In this document: positions 43,190 to 52,595 of the stretch, piece by piece
Layout: every line of letters starts with the position of its first letter
Numbering within the stretch: the stretch's first letter is position 1
Translations under genes and position numbers: made by a program
Notes under the pieces: generated by a model
What the model saw: the letters and a program-made list of their open reading frames with translations, nothing else
What the model was told of the DNA's origin: nothing
Database searches by the model: none
Source of the DNA: Methanothrix sp.
Lineage (GTDB): Archaea; Halobacteriota; Methanosarcinia; Methanotrichales; Methanotrichaceae
Direction: 5' to 3'
Assembly: GCA_029907715.1 (NCBI GenBank)
Contig: JARYLI010000005.1
Span: forward strand, 1-64,000
DNA length: 64,000 nucleotides

Positions 43190-44416
43190 TCAGACCTCCA
43201 GCATACCGGAGACGAGCAGCGCGGCGCCGACAGCGCCGATGTACTGGGCGTGGTTCGGAACAATGACCTTTATTCCCAGAAGATCCTCCATCGCTCTTGG
43301 GAGGCCCTCAATTAGGGAGGTGCCGCCGACCATGATCACCGGTTGCTTCACCTCAACCTCCTGGAGCTGCTGCTCGAAGACCTGCTCCGCGACGCTGTGG
43401 CAGGCAGCCATCGCGACATCCTCCGGACGTGCGCCCTTCGAGAGGCTGTTTACGAGGCTCTGTGTGCCGAAGACAATACAGTAGCTGTTCATCGGCACGC
43501 TCTTGTACGACCCCCTGAGCGCGAGCTTGCCCAGATCTGTTATGTTCACGCCCAGCCTTCTCGCGGTGAGCTCCAGGAACCTTCCGGATGCGCCTGCGCA
43601 TATCCCGCCCATCGTGAAGCTCCCGGGCACGCCGTCCTGCACGGATATCGCCTTGTTATCCATCCCGCCTATATCTATCACAGTGGCAGGCCCCTTCTGG
43701 GCGTTCGCCAGGAAGACAGCGCCCTTGGAGTTTACCGTGATCTCCTCCTGGATAAGCCTAGCATCGAAGTGCTTGCCGACGAGGAATCTGCCGTAGCCGG
43801 TGACGCCGATGCCCTGGATCTCCTCGCGCTTCACCCCCGACTCCTGGAGAGCCTGCTGGAATGCCTCCTCCGCGCTCTTTATGACCTCTGTCGTTGGAAC
43901 CCAGCCTGTGCCGATGATCTGATTATCGCGCATTATCACTGCCTTTGTGGTGGTCGAGCCGGAGTCAATGCCGGCTGTGAGACCCGTCTGCCGCTCCCTG
44001 GCGAGCAATCCTCTCATCCTGGCAGTCGTCACCAGAGCCTCCATTCTCGTCAGCAGGGTCTCTGCTGTTGTCCTCTCCGTGAACGAGTAGCTCAATACGG
44101 GGAGCCTCGAATGCTCATGGATGTAGCGCCTCACCTCACCCCGGATAATGGCGCCCTCAGCGCATCTGAAACAGGTCGCCACGAAAACAGCGTCTGCAAG
44201 ATCTGGATTCTGTACCAGCCTGGTCGCCCTCGCCATGATCAGGTTGAGGTCTCCACTCGGAACCGATACGCCGAAGCGCTTCTCCACCTCCATCACATCC
44301 TCGAGCGAGACCTCGGGCGAGATCATCTTCGCGCCAACGATCTCGGCCGCCCTCTCAAGCTCCCTCTGGATTCCGCTGTACTCGGCGCCGCATGAAAGCT
44401 GGGCTATTCTTATCAT
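43190..44416 (-). CDS. Methanogenesis marker protein 15 (BadF/HgdC-type activase-like ATPase)
   Basis: A 408-residue protein. The C-terminal two-thirds is an actin-fold ATPase like 2-hydroxyacyl-CoA dehydratase activases: [37 protein letters not shown] (cluster-ligand Cys in the family) and [10 protein letters not shown]. The N-terminal ~140 residues carry CFRCAEG. In the activase family a [4Fe-4S] cluster bridges a dimer and ATP drives a low-potential electron; the same could help reduce nickel in F430. That mechanism here is inference. Confidence 0.93.
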   Translation of the reverse strand: MIRIAQLSCGAEYSGIQRELERAAEIVGAKMISPEVSLEDVMEVEKRFGVSVPSGDLNLIMARATRLVQNPDLADAVFVATCFRCAEGAIIRGEVRRYIHEHSRLPVLSYSFTERTTAETLLTRMEALVTTARMRGLLARERQTGLTAGIDSGSTTTKAVIMRDNQIIGTGWVPTTEVIKSAEEAFQQALQESGVKREEIQGIGVTGYGRFLVGKHFDARLIQEEITVNSKGAVFLANAQKGPATVIDIGGMDNKAISVQDGVPGSFTMGGICAGASGRFLELTARRLGVNITDLGKLALRGSYKSVPMNSYCIVFGTQSLVNSLSKGARPEDVAMAACHSVAEQVFEQQLQEVEVKQPVIMVGGTSLIEGLPRAMEDLLGIKVIVPNHAQYIGAVGAALLVSGMLEV

Positions 44417-44850
44417 TTCAGCCCCTCCAGGAACATTCTGATCTCATGAACGAAGCGCCTGGCCTCACCATCGTCCCTCGGGTATTTCAGCTCTATGAAC
44501 GGTATGCCCTTGATCTTTATCAGCAGCCTGGTGAGCTCATTCGTCCTGGCGCATCCAGTGCACCCCACGAGACAGTTGTTATCCTCGACTATTATCGCGG
44601 CCTCTGCCTCATCTATCATCGGACCTATCAGCGACATCCGCCCGCGAACACCTGAGGGCACATCGACTGCTGCATATTTCAGCCCCTTCTTCGGGTCCTC
44701 TGGTGTGATGTTCAGAGGAGGGGATTCGAGGCTCGGCGTGTCTATCTTCTTTCTGATCTCGTTCGCCATAACCAGGGGCGTGTGCCCCATCCTGTCGACG
44801 AGATCCGCGAGTATCGTGCTTGTGGGGGGGTAGACAATGACTTTGACCAT
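44413..44850 (-). CDS. Methanogenesis marker protein 5
   Basis: A 145-residue protein with [18 protein letters not shown] at the N-terminus and a conserved [15 protein letters not shown] motif (three cysteines) typical of marker 5. Part of the conserved MCR-associated gene block; role unknown. Overlaps marker 15 by 4 bases. Confidence 0.92.
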   Translation of the reverse strand: MVKVIVYPPTSTILADLVDRMGHTPLVMANEIRKKIDTPSLESPPLNITPEDPKKGLKYAAVDVPSGVRGRMSLIGPMIDEAEAAIIVEDNNCLVGCTGCARTNELTRLLIKIKGIPFIELKYPRDDGEARRFVHEIRMFLEGLK

Positions 44851-44859
44851 CAGGATACC

Positions 44860-45285
44860 TCAGGCAAACTCATCCTTAATAATCTCTACAAGTCTTTCCA
44901 TGCTCACGGGCGTCTTCTCGGGGGCGGCCTCTGGCAGGGGCGCGTTCCTGCTCTCCGCCTCGAGAGCTCTGGATATCATTGGAAGCATCTTCGACTCGCA
45001 CTCCAGCATGAAGAAGCCAGGCCTCGGCCCTCCGCCACGGTGCCCGCGGCATCTTCTTGGATCTCCCGGTGGGAACCCACGGTCCTTTATGAATATCCCG
45101 TTCGGATCCATGGCTCTTATCTCCCTGACGAGATCGTCGATCTCGTCCTTCTCACCGTTTATGATCACCCCGAAGCAGGTCTCCTTCACATGAACGTCGC
45201 GCTTGGATCCGTAGATGTGCATGGCGATGTCAGAGGGGAGGATCTCAGACTCCGGAGATGTTATCACGTACTTCGTAACCCTCAT
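44860..45285 (-). CDS. Methanogenesis marker protein 6
   Basis: A 141-residue protein. Family motifs include LPSDIAMHIYGS, NGIFIKDRGFPPGDPRRCRGH and GPRPGFFMLE. Conserved in methanogens next to markers 3 and 5. Function unknown, association with MCR by context. Confidence 0.92.
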   Translation of the reverse strand: MRVTKYVITSPESEILPSDIAMHIYGSKRDVHVKETCFGVIINGEKDEIDDLVREIRAMDPNGIFIKDRGFPPGDPRRCRGHRGGGPRPGFFMLECESKMLPMISRALEAESRNAPLPEAAPEKTPVSMERLVEIIKDEFA

Positions 45286-46811
45286 CTCTTCTCCTCCATT
45301 ACATACACGATCTCCCCCTCCTTCACGTCCCTGAGCTTGTCAAGATCTATAACCCTGCCGATGATGTTCGTGCCCTCGAACTTCTCCCCGGAGGGGCCAT
45401 ACCTCCTGTCCTCTACGAACTTCACTCCAATCAGCCCGGTCCTCTTCGCCACCTGGTTCGTGACGCCTATCGATCCCGCAGGCACAGGACCTGTGGGCTT
45501 GTTCTCAGGCAGCAACTCCTTGTATCTGAGCGCGTCGATCAACGGCTTGAACAGAACCGTGTTCTCATAAACAAAGAATACCGGAAGAGGCCCCACCGGC
45601 CGCTCCTTGAGCCCCACAACATGCCTGAAATAGTCCAGGGTCTTCGGGGCCAGATCGTCGTAGAGCTCTATCCTCACCAGCCTGGATGACTGTATCGCCT
45701 TCAGTGAAACCTTACCGGCCTTCAGAACCTCCATGGTTGTCGGCGGGTTCTGCTCGATGACGACCGCGTCATCTCCGGTGTAGCCATCGACCGATGGCTC
45801 TATGCCCCTGGATCTTGCGAGCTCCATCGCATCGCTGAGCGGCATGCCAAGCACCATGAACCTCTCAGGTCTTACCTTTGCGGTGAGACGCTGGCCGGGG
45901 GATGCGAGCTTGAGGAGGTCCAGACCTGCAGTGACCCTTCCGACGACAGAGTGGCCAGGGTTGGATGTTCTGTCAGCCTTGTAGATGAATATGTGGCCCA
46001 GCCCTCTTCCGGAAGTCCTCACCGTAACTGCGCCCTCAAGCCGCGGCTCTCTGTGCTCGAACTCTATCGGCTCGCCCTTGAGGACATGCGAGGAGATGTA
46101 TGAGCTCGAGACCGCATCCACCTTCAGAGCTCCATCCCTCGTCGCTGCAAGGAAGAACTCCGCCCCTCTTGGAGCGTCCTGGATGAGATCGACCTCGAAC
46201 CTGGAGTAGATCTCCATCCCATCGGCAAGTGGAAACGACATGTCGGATGTGACAAGCTTCTCGGTCAGGTCCTCCCACTCGACGATCGGCTCCACTTTGA
46301 GTATGCGGTCGTTCTTATCCAGCCTGTCGAGTATGTTCTTCCCGCCGACGACCCTCGCGAGGATCCCCCTGCTCTCAGACGGCACACCGTAGACCGCGGA
46401 ATGCCTGCGCTTGATGAAGATCAGCTGGGATTTCTCGCTTTCGAAGCCGCTGGCGCCGAGGAGCACATCAAACCTGCTGTACTCATATGCGCCCCTCCCC
46501 GGAGATATCGATGATGGGAAGTTCCCAAACGCAACAGCACCTGAATCAGACCATCTTCCCTCCAGACCACCTATCCGCTCCACCGCCTCATGCCATGCAT
46601 CCTTCAGGCCAGTATCCAGGAGATCGATCCTTATTCTGCCCTTGGTCGTGACAAGCCAGTAGGAGTCTGTGGCTCTCGCCTTCTCTCCGCGTCCTTTTAT
46701 GATGCCGATCACAGCTCCTGGCGATACTGTGGAGCTGGCAGCCTCGAGAGCCTCGCCCAGGGTGGCCCCATCCCTCAGAGATATCTCCGATCCATCTACT
46801 CTGACCCTCAT
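45282..46811 (-). CDS. Methanogenesis marker protein 3 (MCR activation complex)
   Basis: A 509-residue protein. It starts MRVRVDGSEISLRDGATL with a ubiquitin-like fold pattern and has a cyclophilin-like C-terminal region (DDLAPKTLDYFRHVVGL). It is a known member of the purified MCR activation assembly. It overlaps marker 6 by 4 bases and lies 34 bases after component A2. Confidence 0.93.
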   Translation of the reverse strand: MRVRVDGSEISLRDGATLGEALEAASSTVSPGAVIGIIKGRGEKARATDSYWLVTTKGRIRIDLLDTGLKDAWHEAVERIGGLEGRWSDSGAVAFGNFPSSISPGRGAYEYSRFDVLLGASGFESEKSQLIFIKRRHSAVYGVPSESRGILARVVGGKNILDRLDKNDRILKVEPIVEWEDLTEKLVTSDMSFPLADGMEIYSRFEVDLIQDAPRGAEFFLAATRDGALKVDAVSSSYISSHVLKGEPIEFEHREPRLEGAVTVRTSGRGLGHIFIYKADRTSNPGHSVVGRVTAGLDLLKLASPGQRLTAKVRPERFMVLGMPLSDAMELARSRGIEPSVDGYTGDDAVVIEQNPPTTMEVLKAGKVSLKAIQSSRLVRIELYDDLAPKTLDYFRHVVGLKERPVGPLPVFFVYENTVLFKPLIDALRYKELLPENKPTGPVPAGSIGVTNQVAKRTGLIGVKFVEDRRYGPSGEKFEGTNIIGRVIDLDKLRDVKEGEIVYVMEEKR

Positions 46812-46845
46812 ACGCCTCCTTGCCGCCGGAATCCGACGCCGGAGA

Positions 46846-48462
46846 TCAGCTCCCCAGCATCTCGCGCTCCTCCTCTTCTGTGAGCAGCTTCAGGACATCT
46901 GCCGGAGCGCCGATAGAGACTGCTCTTCCATTCCTCATAAGCATAGCGCGATCGCACACATTGCTGACGAAGTCCATGTCGTGGCTCACTATGACGAATG
47001 TCTCCTCCATCTCCTCCCTTGCGCTGAGGATGGACTTGCTCACCTCTATCTTCGTTATCGGATCCATCGTGCCTGTGGGCTCATCAAGAACGACTATCCT
47101 GGGCTCTTTTATGAGGACCTGAGCCATGGCGACCCTGTGCCGCTCGCCCTCGCTCAGCTCATCAGGATATTTGTTCAGGATCATCTCAGCCTCGTCATCT
47201 GTGAATCCAACGGTCGTTAGCGTGTGAATCGCCTTCCTCTCGCCCAGCTCATACGGAAGCGAGAGCCCTATAGCCTCTGTCAGGTTCTCTATGACGGTTC
47301 TGTACGGGTAGAGCGTGTACTCCTGGTGCAGGACTCCTATGTGCTTCGTGGCCCTGCCGCGGCCGTCCGCTCCGAGCAGCGTCATATCCACCCATTCATC
47401 TCCGACCCTGACAAACGCGAACCCGCTCGTCGGGGTTATTAGCCCGCTGATTATCTTCGAGAGCGTGGTCTTTCCGCCGCCGCTGACGCCCACTATGCCG
47501 AATATCTCCCTCTCATAGACCTCGAAGGATACGTTATCCACCGCCTTGACAACACCACGATCTATGCTGATGTATCTCTTGGAGAGGTTTATTGCTCTGA
47601 TTATGGGCTCGCCAACGGCGACCGGCTCCCTCTTCCCGATCTCTCCAGCCATGGCGATGAACTGGTCCGCTATCTTCCTGGGATCGCCTATTGCCTGAAT
47701 CTTCCCGTGATCGAGAAGTATCGCCCTGTCTGCCAGATCCACCATGACATCCTGCCAGTGGCTGGTGATGACCATGGTCATCTTGAAGTCCCTGACAGCT
47801 CTTTTTATGGAGTCGTGGACCAGAGCTGCGGTCGCCGGGTCCAGGGTTCCTGTGGGCTCATCCGCAAGAAGGAGCATCGGCGATTTTGCGAGCTGTCTGG
47901 CGAGCACAACCCTCTGCTTCTCGCCGCCACTGAGCTCCCTCGCCACATGCATCATCCTGTGCGAGAGGTTGACCTCATCGAGGAGATCAGCTGCCCTGTG
48001 AACGCTTATCGTCTCTCCAGTGTCCTCCACAGCCCTCATGACGTTCACGATCACCCTCTCATCGCCGTAAAGGGCGAACGTCCTCTGGAGCATTATGGCG
48101 ATTCGTCTGGCGACGGCTCTCCTGAGAGGATCGTTTATCCCCAGCTTTGCGAAATCTGCCTCAGCAGCCTTAAAAGTGCCACCGCATCTGCACTGACCGC
48201 CCACCCTGCTCGGCGGCTCAACATATCCGCATCTATCGCAGATTGCGATGTGGTAAACAACACTTCCACTTATGCCTGGAAATACCTCAACCCCTCTCAG
48301 GACATGCATCAGAACGCTCTTGCCCGCGCCGCTCCTGCCCAGGATCCCTACCGACTCACCCTCCTCGATCTCGAGATTCACATTGCTCAGGACCTCAAGA
48401 TCACCGAACCGAACAGTCAGATCCTTGATCTCTATAAAAGGTGCCAAAGTATCAATCCCCAT
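46846..48462 (-). CDS. atwA: Methyl-coenzyme M reductase activation component A2 (double ABC ATPase)
   Basis: A 538-residue cytoplasmic protein with two fused ABC ATPase domains. Domain 1: Walker A GRSGAGKS, signature LSGGEKQR, Walker B LLLADEPTGTLDP; it also holds a zinc-ribbon insertion (CDRCGY...CRCGG, about residues 75-95). Domain 2: GVSGGGKTT, LSEGERHR, VVLDEPTGTMDP. No membrane helix, consistent with a soluble ATPase. Component A2 uses ATP to reduce Ni(II) to Ni(I) in the F430 of MCR. It opens an operon with markers 3, 6, 5, 15, 17 and 7. Confidence 0.96.
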   Translation of the reverse strand: MGIDTLAPFIEIKDLTVRFGDLEVLSNVNLEIEEGESVGILGRSGAGKSVLMHVLRGVEVFPGISGSVVYHIAICDRCGYVEPPSRVGGQCRCGGTFKAAEADFAKLGINDPLRRAVARRIAIMLQRTFALYGDERVIVNVMRAVEDTGETISVHRAADLLDEVNLSHRMMHVARELSGGEKQRVVLARQLAKSPMLLLADEPTGTLDPATAALVHDSIKRAVRDFKMTMVITSHWQDVMVDLADRAILLDHGKIQAIGDPRKIADQFIAMAGEIGKREPVAVGEPIIRAINLSKRYISIDRGVVKAVDNVSFEVYEREIFGIVGVSGGGKTTLSKIISGLITPTSGFAFVRVGDEWVDMTLLGADGRGRATKHIGVLHQEYTLYPYRTVIENLTEAIGLSLPYELGERKAIHTLTTVGFTDDEAEMILNKYPDELSEGERHRVAMAQVLIKEPRIVVLDEPTGTMDPITKIEVSKSILSAREEMEETFVIVSHDMDFVSNVCDRAMLMRNGRAVSIGAPADVLKLLTEEEEREMLGS

Positions 48463-48503
48463 GGTGATTTATAAGATTGCATTCGGTCTCCAGGACTGAA
48501 TCC

Positions 48504-48526
48504 TACTTAAGTTTATTGTTAACAAT
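48504..48526 (-). promoter_or_regulatory. Promoter of the MCR activation operon with a 12-bp palindrome
   Basis: On the minus strand an AACTTAAGT TATA-like box (about 48505-48513) is preceded by the perfect palindrome ATTGTTAACAAT at 48515-48526, at the BRE position. An operator function is possible. Confidence 0.4.
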
Positions 48527-48576
48527 TGCATTCCCCATGGCACGATTCCAGAGGCGGGCGCTGGGCTGGAGATGCA

Positions 48577-48762
48577 TCAGTGCCCCTTTCCGCCGGTCCC
48601 TCCCTTTACCAGGAGGAACTCCTTGTCAAGGTATGCCTGATGGCTCAGCTCAAGGCACTCCTGGCAGATGTAGAACGTGGTATCCTTGGGACCAAAGATC
48701 GTCACCTGCTTCGCCTTTACGGGAAATGTCTCCTTCTCCACCCCACAGAGTTGACACTTCAT
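48577..48762 (-). CDS. Small zinc-ribbon protein
   Basis: A 61-residue protein. Two CxxC knuckles (CQLC at 3-6 and CQEC at about 33-36) are separated by a beta-rich spacer, a zinc-ribbon layout. A G/K tail follows. It lies 12 bases after the UbiX gene and is probably co-transcribed. Function unknown. Confidence 0.8.
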   Translation of the reverse strand: MKCQLCGVEKETFPVKAKQVTIFGPKDTTFYICQECLELSHQAYLDKEFLLVKGGTGGKGH

Positions 48763-48774
48763 TCAATTCACCTA

Positions 48775-49374
48775 CTACCGCTCTTCACCCGTATCATTAT
48801 AAGCATTTCCACCGAAACCGCGCCATCTGGGCGATATGCTGTTATCAATCCCGAGAATGTCCAGAATCCTGCATACAACAGTGTCCACTAGCTCCGCCAC
48901 GCTTCTGGGCCTGGAGTAGAATGATGGCGATGCTGGAAGTATGATTCCTCCTGCCTCTGAGACCGCGACCATGTTTCTGAGGTGTATGAGGCTCAGCGGA
49001 GTCTCCCTAGGCACCAGAACGAGCGTCCTCCTCTGCTTGAGACAGACATCAGCCACCCTGGCTATAAGCGTATCCGATATGCCGCAGGCTATTGCAGCCA
49101 TCGTTCTCATGCTGCATGGGGCCACAACCATGGCATCGAACAGATAGGAGCCACTTGCTATGGGCGATGTGAGATCGTCCGGCTCAAATACGCGATCCGC
49201 CAGAGAGATCATCTCCTTATGAGATCTACCGCACTCTATCTCCAGTATCTTCCTCGCAGCCTCGGTGATTATGAGGTTGACAAAGCAGCGCTCACGGAGG
49301 ACTTCCAGCAGCCTTGTCCCATACACAACACCAGATGCGCCGCTTATTCCAAGAACGATCTCCACGATATCCAT
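48775..49374 (-). CDS. ubiX: UbiX-family flavin prenyltransferase
   Basis: A 199-residue flavoprotein. GISGASGVVYG is the FMN-binding start; APCSMRTMAAIACGISD and LVPRETPLSLIHLRNM are hallmark motifs. It makes prenylated FMN for a UbiD-type decarboxylase, which is not in the window. The C-terminal tail ends with GFGGNAYNDTGEER. Confidence 0.92.
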   Translation of the reverse strand: MDIVEIVLGISGASGVVYGTRLLEVLRERCFVNLIITEAARKILEIECGRSHKEMISLADRVFEPDDLTSPIASGSYLFDAMVVAPCSMRTMAAIACGISDTLIARVADVCLKQRRTLVLVPRETPLSLIHLRNMVAVSEAGGIILPASPSFYSRPRSVAELVDTVVCRILDILGIDNSISPRWRGFGGNAYNDTGEER

Positions 49375-49661
49375 CCCCTTTTATAAATGCCCCTCAAAGC
49401 CTCCGATTACCTTCACGCCCTGCGTGAACATCTCATCCGGGCTCATCTCTTCCTGATGCCGTTCATTCTGTGTCGCGTGTGCGCACAATTACTGGAGCAT
49501 TCTGCATCGCAGGATTTGTGATCCAGTGGCGATCCCCGGCAGTTCTGTTTGGCGATTCAAACACACGACCGGAATCTGAAAGTGCTGTGAATCTTCACAC
49601 AATTTATCTCTGTCGATCTCTGCAGACTGCATGCACAAAAAATGCAGCCTACATGGGAGAT
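49375..49661. other. Intergenic, nothing recognised
   Basis: TATTATAAAAGG-like sequence (minus strand) at 49378-49388 is too close to the UbiX ATG to serve as a normal TATA box. No gene or repeat seen in the rest. Confidence 0.3.
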
Positions 49662-50816
49662 TCAGGTCTCCCTCAGGCTCAGAGTCATGGCTGAGATCAT
49701 CAGGGTAACGGCCAGGAATGCTGTGAGCGCTCCTGCCAAACCGCTGAGATCCGCTGTGAGGCCAGCTATTATAGGGCCTATGACGACCCCGAGCATTCTG
49801 GAGGTGTTGAAGATCCCGAAGATCTCCCCCCTCCTCTCAGGGCTTGTGACATCCGAGACCACCACAGCAGCTGCGGGTGTGCACATTCCGGAGCTCAGGC
49901 CGAGAAGTGAGAGGGCCAGAAGCTGCGGGAGAAGCCCCGGACCGTGGCCGAGCGCCGCGAATCCAAGAGCGCAGCCGAGGCTTCCTCCGCTTATGAGAAG
50001 CCTGCGGTGGCCGAGATCCGCTATTCTTCCGAAATATATATTGGAAAGAGCATTGGTGCCTGCGTACGCGAGGTACAGAATGCCCAGCTGAGACACGCCC
50101 ACACCGACGCTCAGCGCCAGCTCCGGCAGCAGCGTCATGTTGAACCCCCCGATCAGGCCGGGTAGCATCACCACGCTGCAGCATATGATGAACGTTATCA
50201 TGGATCCATCTATGATCAGCCTGGATCTGTGTGTGTTTGAGGACAGCACCCCGCTCCTGATCGGTGGCTCTCTGACGACGAAGATCACTATGACAAGAGC
50301 TGCAGTGGCAAACATGCTCCAGAAGACGAACGGCGCTTTTATTCCAAAGACTCCGTAGAGGATGCTTCCGATGACCGGCCCCACAGCCACGGCGGAGTAG
50401 AATGATGCGTTGTACCAGCCCATGGCAAGGCCTCTGTGAGATTGATCCACGCAGTCCACTATCAGGGCCATGGCGACCGGCCAGACCATCGAAGCTCCTA
50501 TGCCGCCGAAGATTCTTATCAGTACAAGCTGATACACGTTCGAGGCATAAATGTAGAGCAGCGGCATCATCGCAAATGTCAGAAGACCGACGAGAAGAAC
50601 CGGCTTTCTCCCCCTGAGATCTGAGAGCCTCCCGGCGGGCATCTGCGTCAGCAGCTGAACCGCGCCGTAAACAGAGATTATTATCCCCAGCATGAGGTGC
50701 GTGGCCCCGAGATCGAGGACATAAAGGGGAAATACCGGCGCCACCACTGAGAAACCCAGAACGGAGACGAAGACCGACAGGTACAGGGGGAATATGCTCT
50801 TCGGAAGATCTGTCAT
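49662..50816 (-). CDS. Major facilitator superfamily permease
   Basis: A 384-residue protein of 12 hydrophobic segments. The A-motif GRLSDLRGRKPVL lies between helices 2 and 3, and GRIADLGHRR repeats it in the second half. It is similar to DHA1-type efflux permeases. Substrate unknown. The RAM-domain gene ends exactly where this one starts. Confidence 0.88.
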   Translation of the reverse strand: MTDLPKSIFPLYLSVFVSVLGFSVVAPVFPLYVLDLGATHLMLGIIISVYGAVQLLTQMPAGRLSDLRGRKPVLLVGLLTFAMMPLLYIYASNVYQLVLIRIFGGIGASMVWPVAMALIVDCVDQSHRGLAMGWYNASFYSAVAVGPVIGSILYGVFGIKAPFVFWSMFATAALVIVIFVVREPPIRSGVLSSNTHRSRLIIDGSMITFIICCSVVMLPGLIGGFNMTLLPELALSVGVGVSQLGILYLAYAGTNALSNIYFGRIADLGHRRLLISGGSLGCALGFAALGHGPGLLPQLLALSLLGLSSGMCTPAAAVVVSDVTSPERRGEIFGIFNTSRMLGVVIGPIIAGLTADLSGLAGALTAFLAVTLMISAMTLSLRET

Positions 50817-51050
50817 CTAGAACTTTAGCTCCATGCCGAGTATTGTTCTTGTGTTTGTCACGCTGGGTATCTCGCGAACCGAGAGAACTATCCTGTTAAG
50901 ATCAGATATCGCCTCGACATCTGCTATCGCTATGAAGTCGTACTCACCGTAAACCGGCACGACCTCCTTTATATCTCTGATTCTCTGAAGGGAGTCAAAG
51001 ACCTGCTTCTCGGAGCCCGGCTCGACATTTATCATTATAAATCCTTTCAT
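50817..51050 (-). CDS. Stand-alone Lrp/AsnC RAM-domain protein
   Basis: A 77-residue protein. ATG 51050 (MKGFIMINVEPGSE) is the usual start; a longer frame has no support. The beta-alpha-beta pattern with the VVPVYGEYDFIAIADV segment is the RAM ligand-binding domain of Lrp regulators, without a DNA-binding domain. It may bind an amino acid and act on another regulator. It is read together with the MFS gene. Confidence 0.9.
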   Translation of the reverse strand: MKGFIMINVEPGSEKQVFDSLQRIRDIKEVVPVYGEYDFIAIADVEAISDLNRIVLSVREIPSVTNTRTILGMELKF

Positions 51051-51086
51051 GCGCGCCCTCCATGCACCGGCCAATCGACCAGATCC

Positions 51087-51599
51087 TCACCCTCCGCTCT
51101 GCTCGGAGCCGCTGCTCTCCCGGGCGAGATCCTCCATCGCCTGGACCTTTCCGATTATGGCAGCCATCTCGACCTCGAACCTTGGGTCAGGAGTCATCTC
51201 GTAAGCCCTGCCGATGCATTCGATCGCCTCCTGGAACCTGCCCAGCGCCACGAGTATGGTTGCCTTCGCCTCCAGGTCGTAGGCATCTCCGCCCCTCTCC
51301 ATAACGGTCTCGTAGAGTTCCATTGCCTTCTCAAAATCACCACGTGCGCGGTGGACAAACGCGATGTTCCTCATGGCATCCAGGTTATCTGGATCGATCT
51401 CCAGTGCTCTGTTGTAGCACTGGAGCGCCTCATCGATCCTGTCCAGGTTGTACAGCGCAACTCCTTTGTTGTTCCAGGCATCCGAGCTGTTCGGGTTGAT
51501 CTCCAGCGCTCTGTCATAGTACTCCAGGGCCTTTTCATGCATTCCTCGCTTCACCATGTCAATGCCTTTGTGTATGAGGATCTTCTCCTTGGTATGCAT
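51087..51599 (-). CDS. TPR-repeat protein
   Basis: A 170-residue cytoplasmic protein with about four tandem TPRs (for example 'AWNNKGVALYNLDRIDEALQCYNRALEIDPDN'-type units) and an acidic/Ser tail. Likely a protein-interaction scaffold. It lies between the RAM gene and the DUF3467 gene in one direction. Confidence 0.9.
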   Translation of the reverse strand: MHTKEKILIHKGIDMVKRGMHEKALEYYDRALEINPNSSDAWNNKGVALYNLDRIDEALQCYNRALEIDPDNLDAMRNIAFVHRARGDFEKAMELYETVMERGGDAYDLEAKATILVALGRFQEAIECIGRAYEMTPDPRFEVEMAAIIGKVQAMEDLARESSGSEQSGG

Positions 51600-51610
51600 C
51601 CCGCTTCCCC

Positions 51611-51934
51611 CTACATGTAACCCTGGAGCTGGGATGATCTCTCAGGCTCCTTCGGCTTCCCAGGGCGCTTGATCTCCCCGAAGAGCTTCTCGTACTCCTT
51701 TATGTGGTTCATCAGCCACTCAGCAAGCTCCTTTGCCGCCAGCGGAGAGAGTATGACCTCAACCTCCATGCTCCTTTCGACCGCGCTCAGCTGCTTTCCG
51801 CCCTCTATGAAAGCTCTCGGTGAATCATTGTAGAATGATATCCTGAAATCGTACGGGCTGTGACCGCCAATGGCTCCTATCGCGTAGACCTGCCGGAATG
51901 CAGGGCTCCTTGTTACCTCTATAGAGACTTCCAT
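51611..51934 (-). CDS. DUF3467 family protein
   Basis: A 107-residue protein with ATG at 51934. The core pattern 'PYDFRISFYN', 'VILSPLAAKELAEWL' and 'IKEYEKLFGEI' matches the DUF3467 fold seen in bacteria and archaea. The C-terminal tail is Pro/Lys-rich. Function unknown. Confidence 0.82.
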   Translation of the reverse strand: MEVSIEVTRSPAFRQVYAIGAIGGHSPYDFRISFYNDSPRAFIEGGKQLSAVERSMEVEVILSPLAAKELAEWLMNHIKEYEKLFGEIKRPGKPKEPERSSQLQGYM

Positions 51935-52563
51935 GGTATTCCGGTAAAACATCTATATTAAAATAGGTGTTGAGACTGCGAAAAAACTGGGTGCGCTCGT
52001 GCACCAGGCACAGCTCTCTGCTGAGAGCATACGCCCTTTGTGCTGCTCTCATGCGAGCGCCGGATGTTGCGCATCCTGTCCGCACGATTCAAGCAGCACT
52101 TGTTGTGCTTTGCCGTTCATCGATTCAGGCCCTCGACAGAACCCCAGGCGCCATATGCAAAGGAAGCGGGTGAGAGGTTGGACGCAGATCCAGGGAGGAG
52201 ACCCTCTCACCGGGTGTTATATGGCCTCTGGAGTTTATCCAGATATCTTGAGTATGGACAATTTTACTTACTTAAACCTTCCGGATGACGGTGCATCGAA
52301 CAACTGGCAGCGCAGAAGAGATGCTCCGGGATAATATCGCGACATTTTTGGGCTCGAGCTGGAGGCAGAGGCAATCGATAGCCTTCGCCGGGATGGATGC
52401 TGTTGATCGATGGGATGCAGGTACTCACTCAGCCCCACATGCGCCGAAAGACTGATGTAGTGCGCTGAGACGCACTCAAAACCTTCCAGAGTCACAGAAC
52501 AGGAACTCATATGCTGCACGCTCCGGATAAGATGGAGCTCTTACATCCTCAAGCCTCAGCTAA
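51935..52563. other. Long intergenic region, nothing recognised
   Basis: About 630 bases without a convincing gene. Codon usage in open frames does not look coding. A short inverted pair GGTGCGCTCGTGCACC occurs near 51989-52004. It may contain decayed genes or an unrecognised RNA. Confidence 0.3.
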
Positions 52564-52564
52564 G

Positions 52565-52594
52565 GTTATATACATTAAAAACTTAATGATTAAG
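52565..52594 (+). promoter_or_regulatory. TATA box and 13-bp palindrome before a small gene
   Basis: TTATATAC (about 52566-52573) is a TATA box 23-30 bases before ATG 52596. Between the two, CTTAATGATTAAG (52582-52594) is a perfect palindrome about the central G, ending 1 base before the start codon. It spans the predicted transcription start, a classic operator position. Confidence 0.6.
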
Positions 52595-52595
52595 C

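Noticed and set aside
43343-44395. Long plus-strand open frame across marker 15
   Set aside because: Antisense to a conserved gene in GC-rich codons; the translation has no known motif.
49378-49388. TATA box for ubiX
   Set aside because: TATA-like sequence lies only a few bases before the ATG, too close to direct a transcript covering the start codon.
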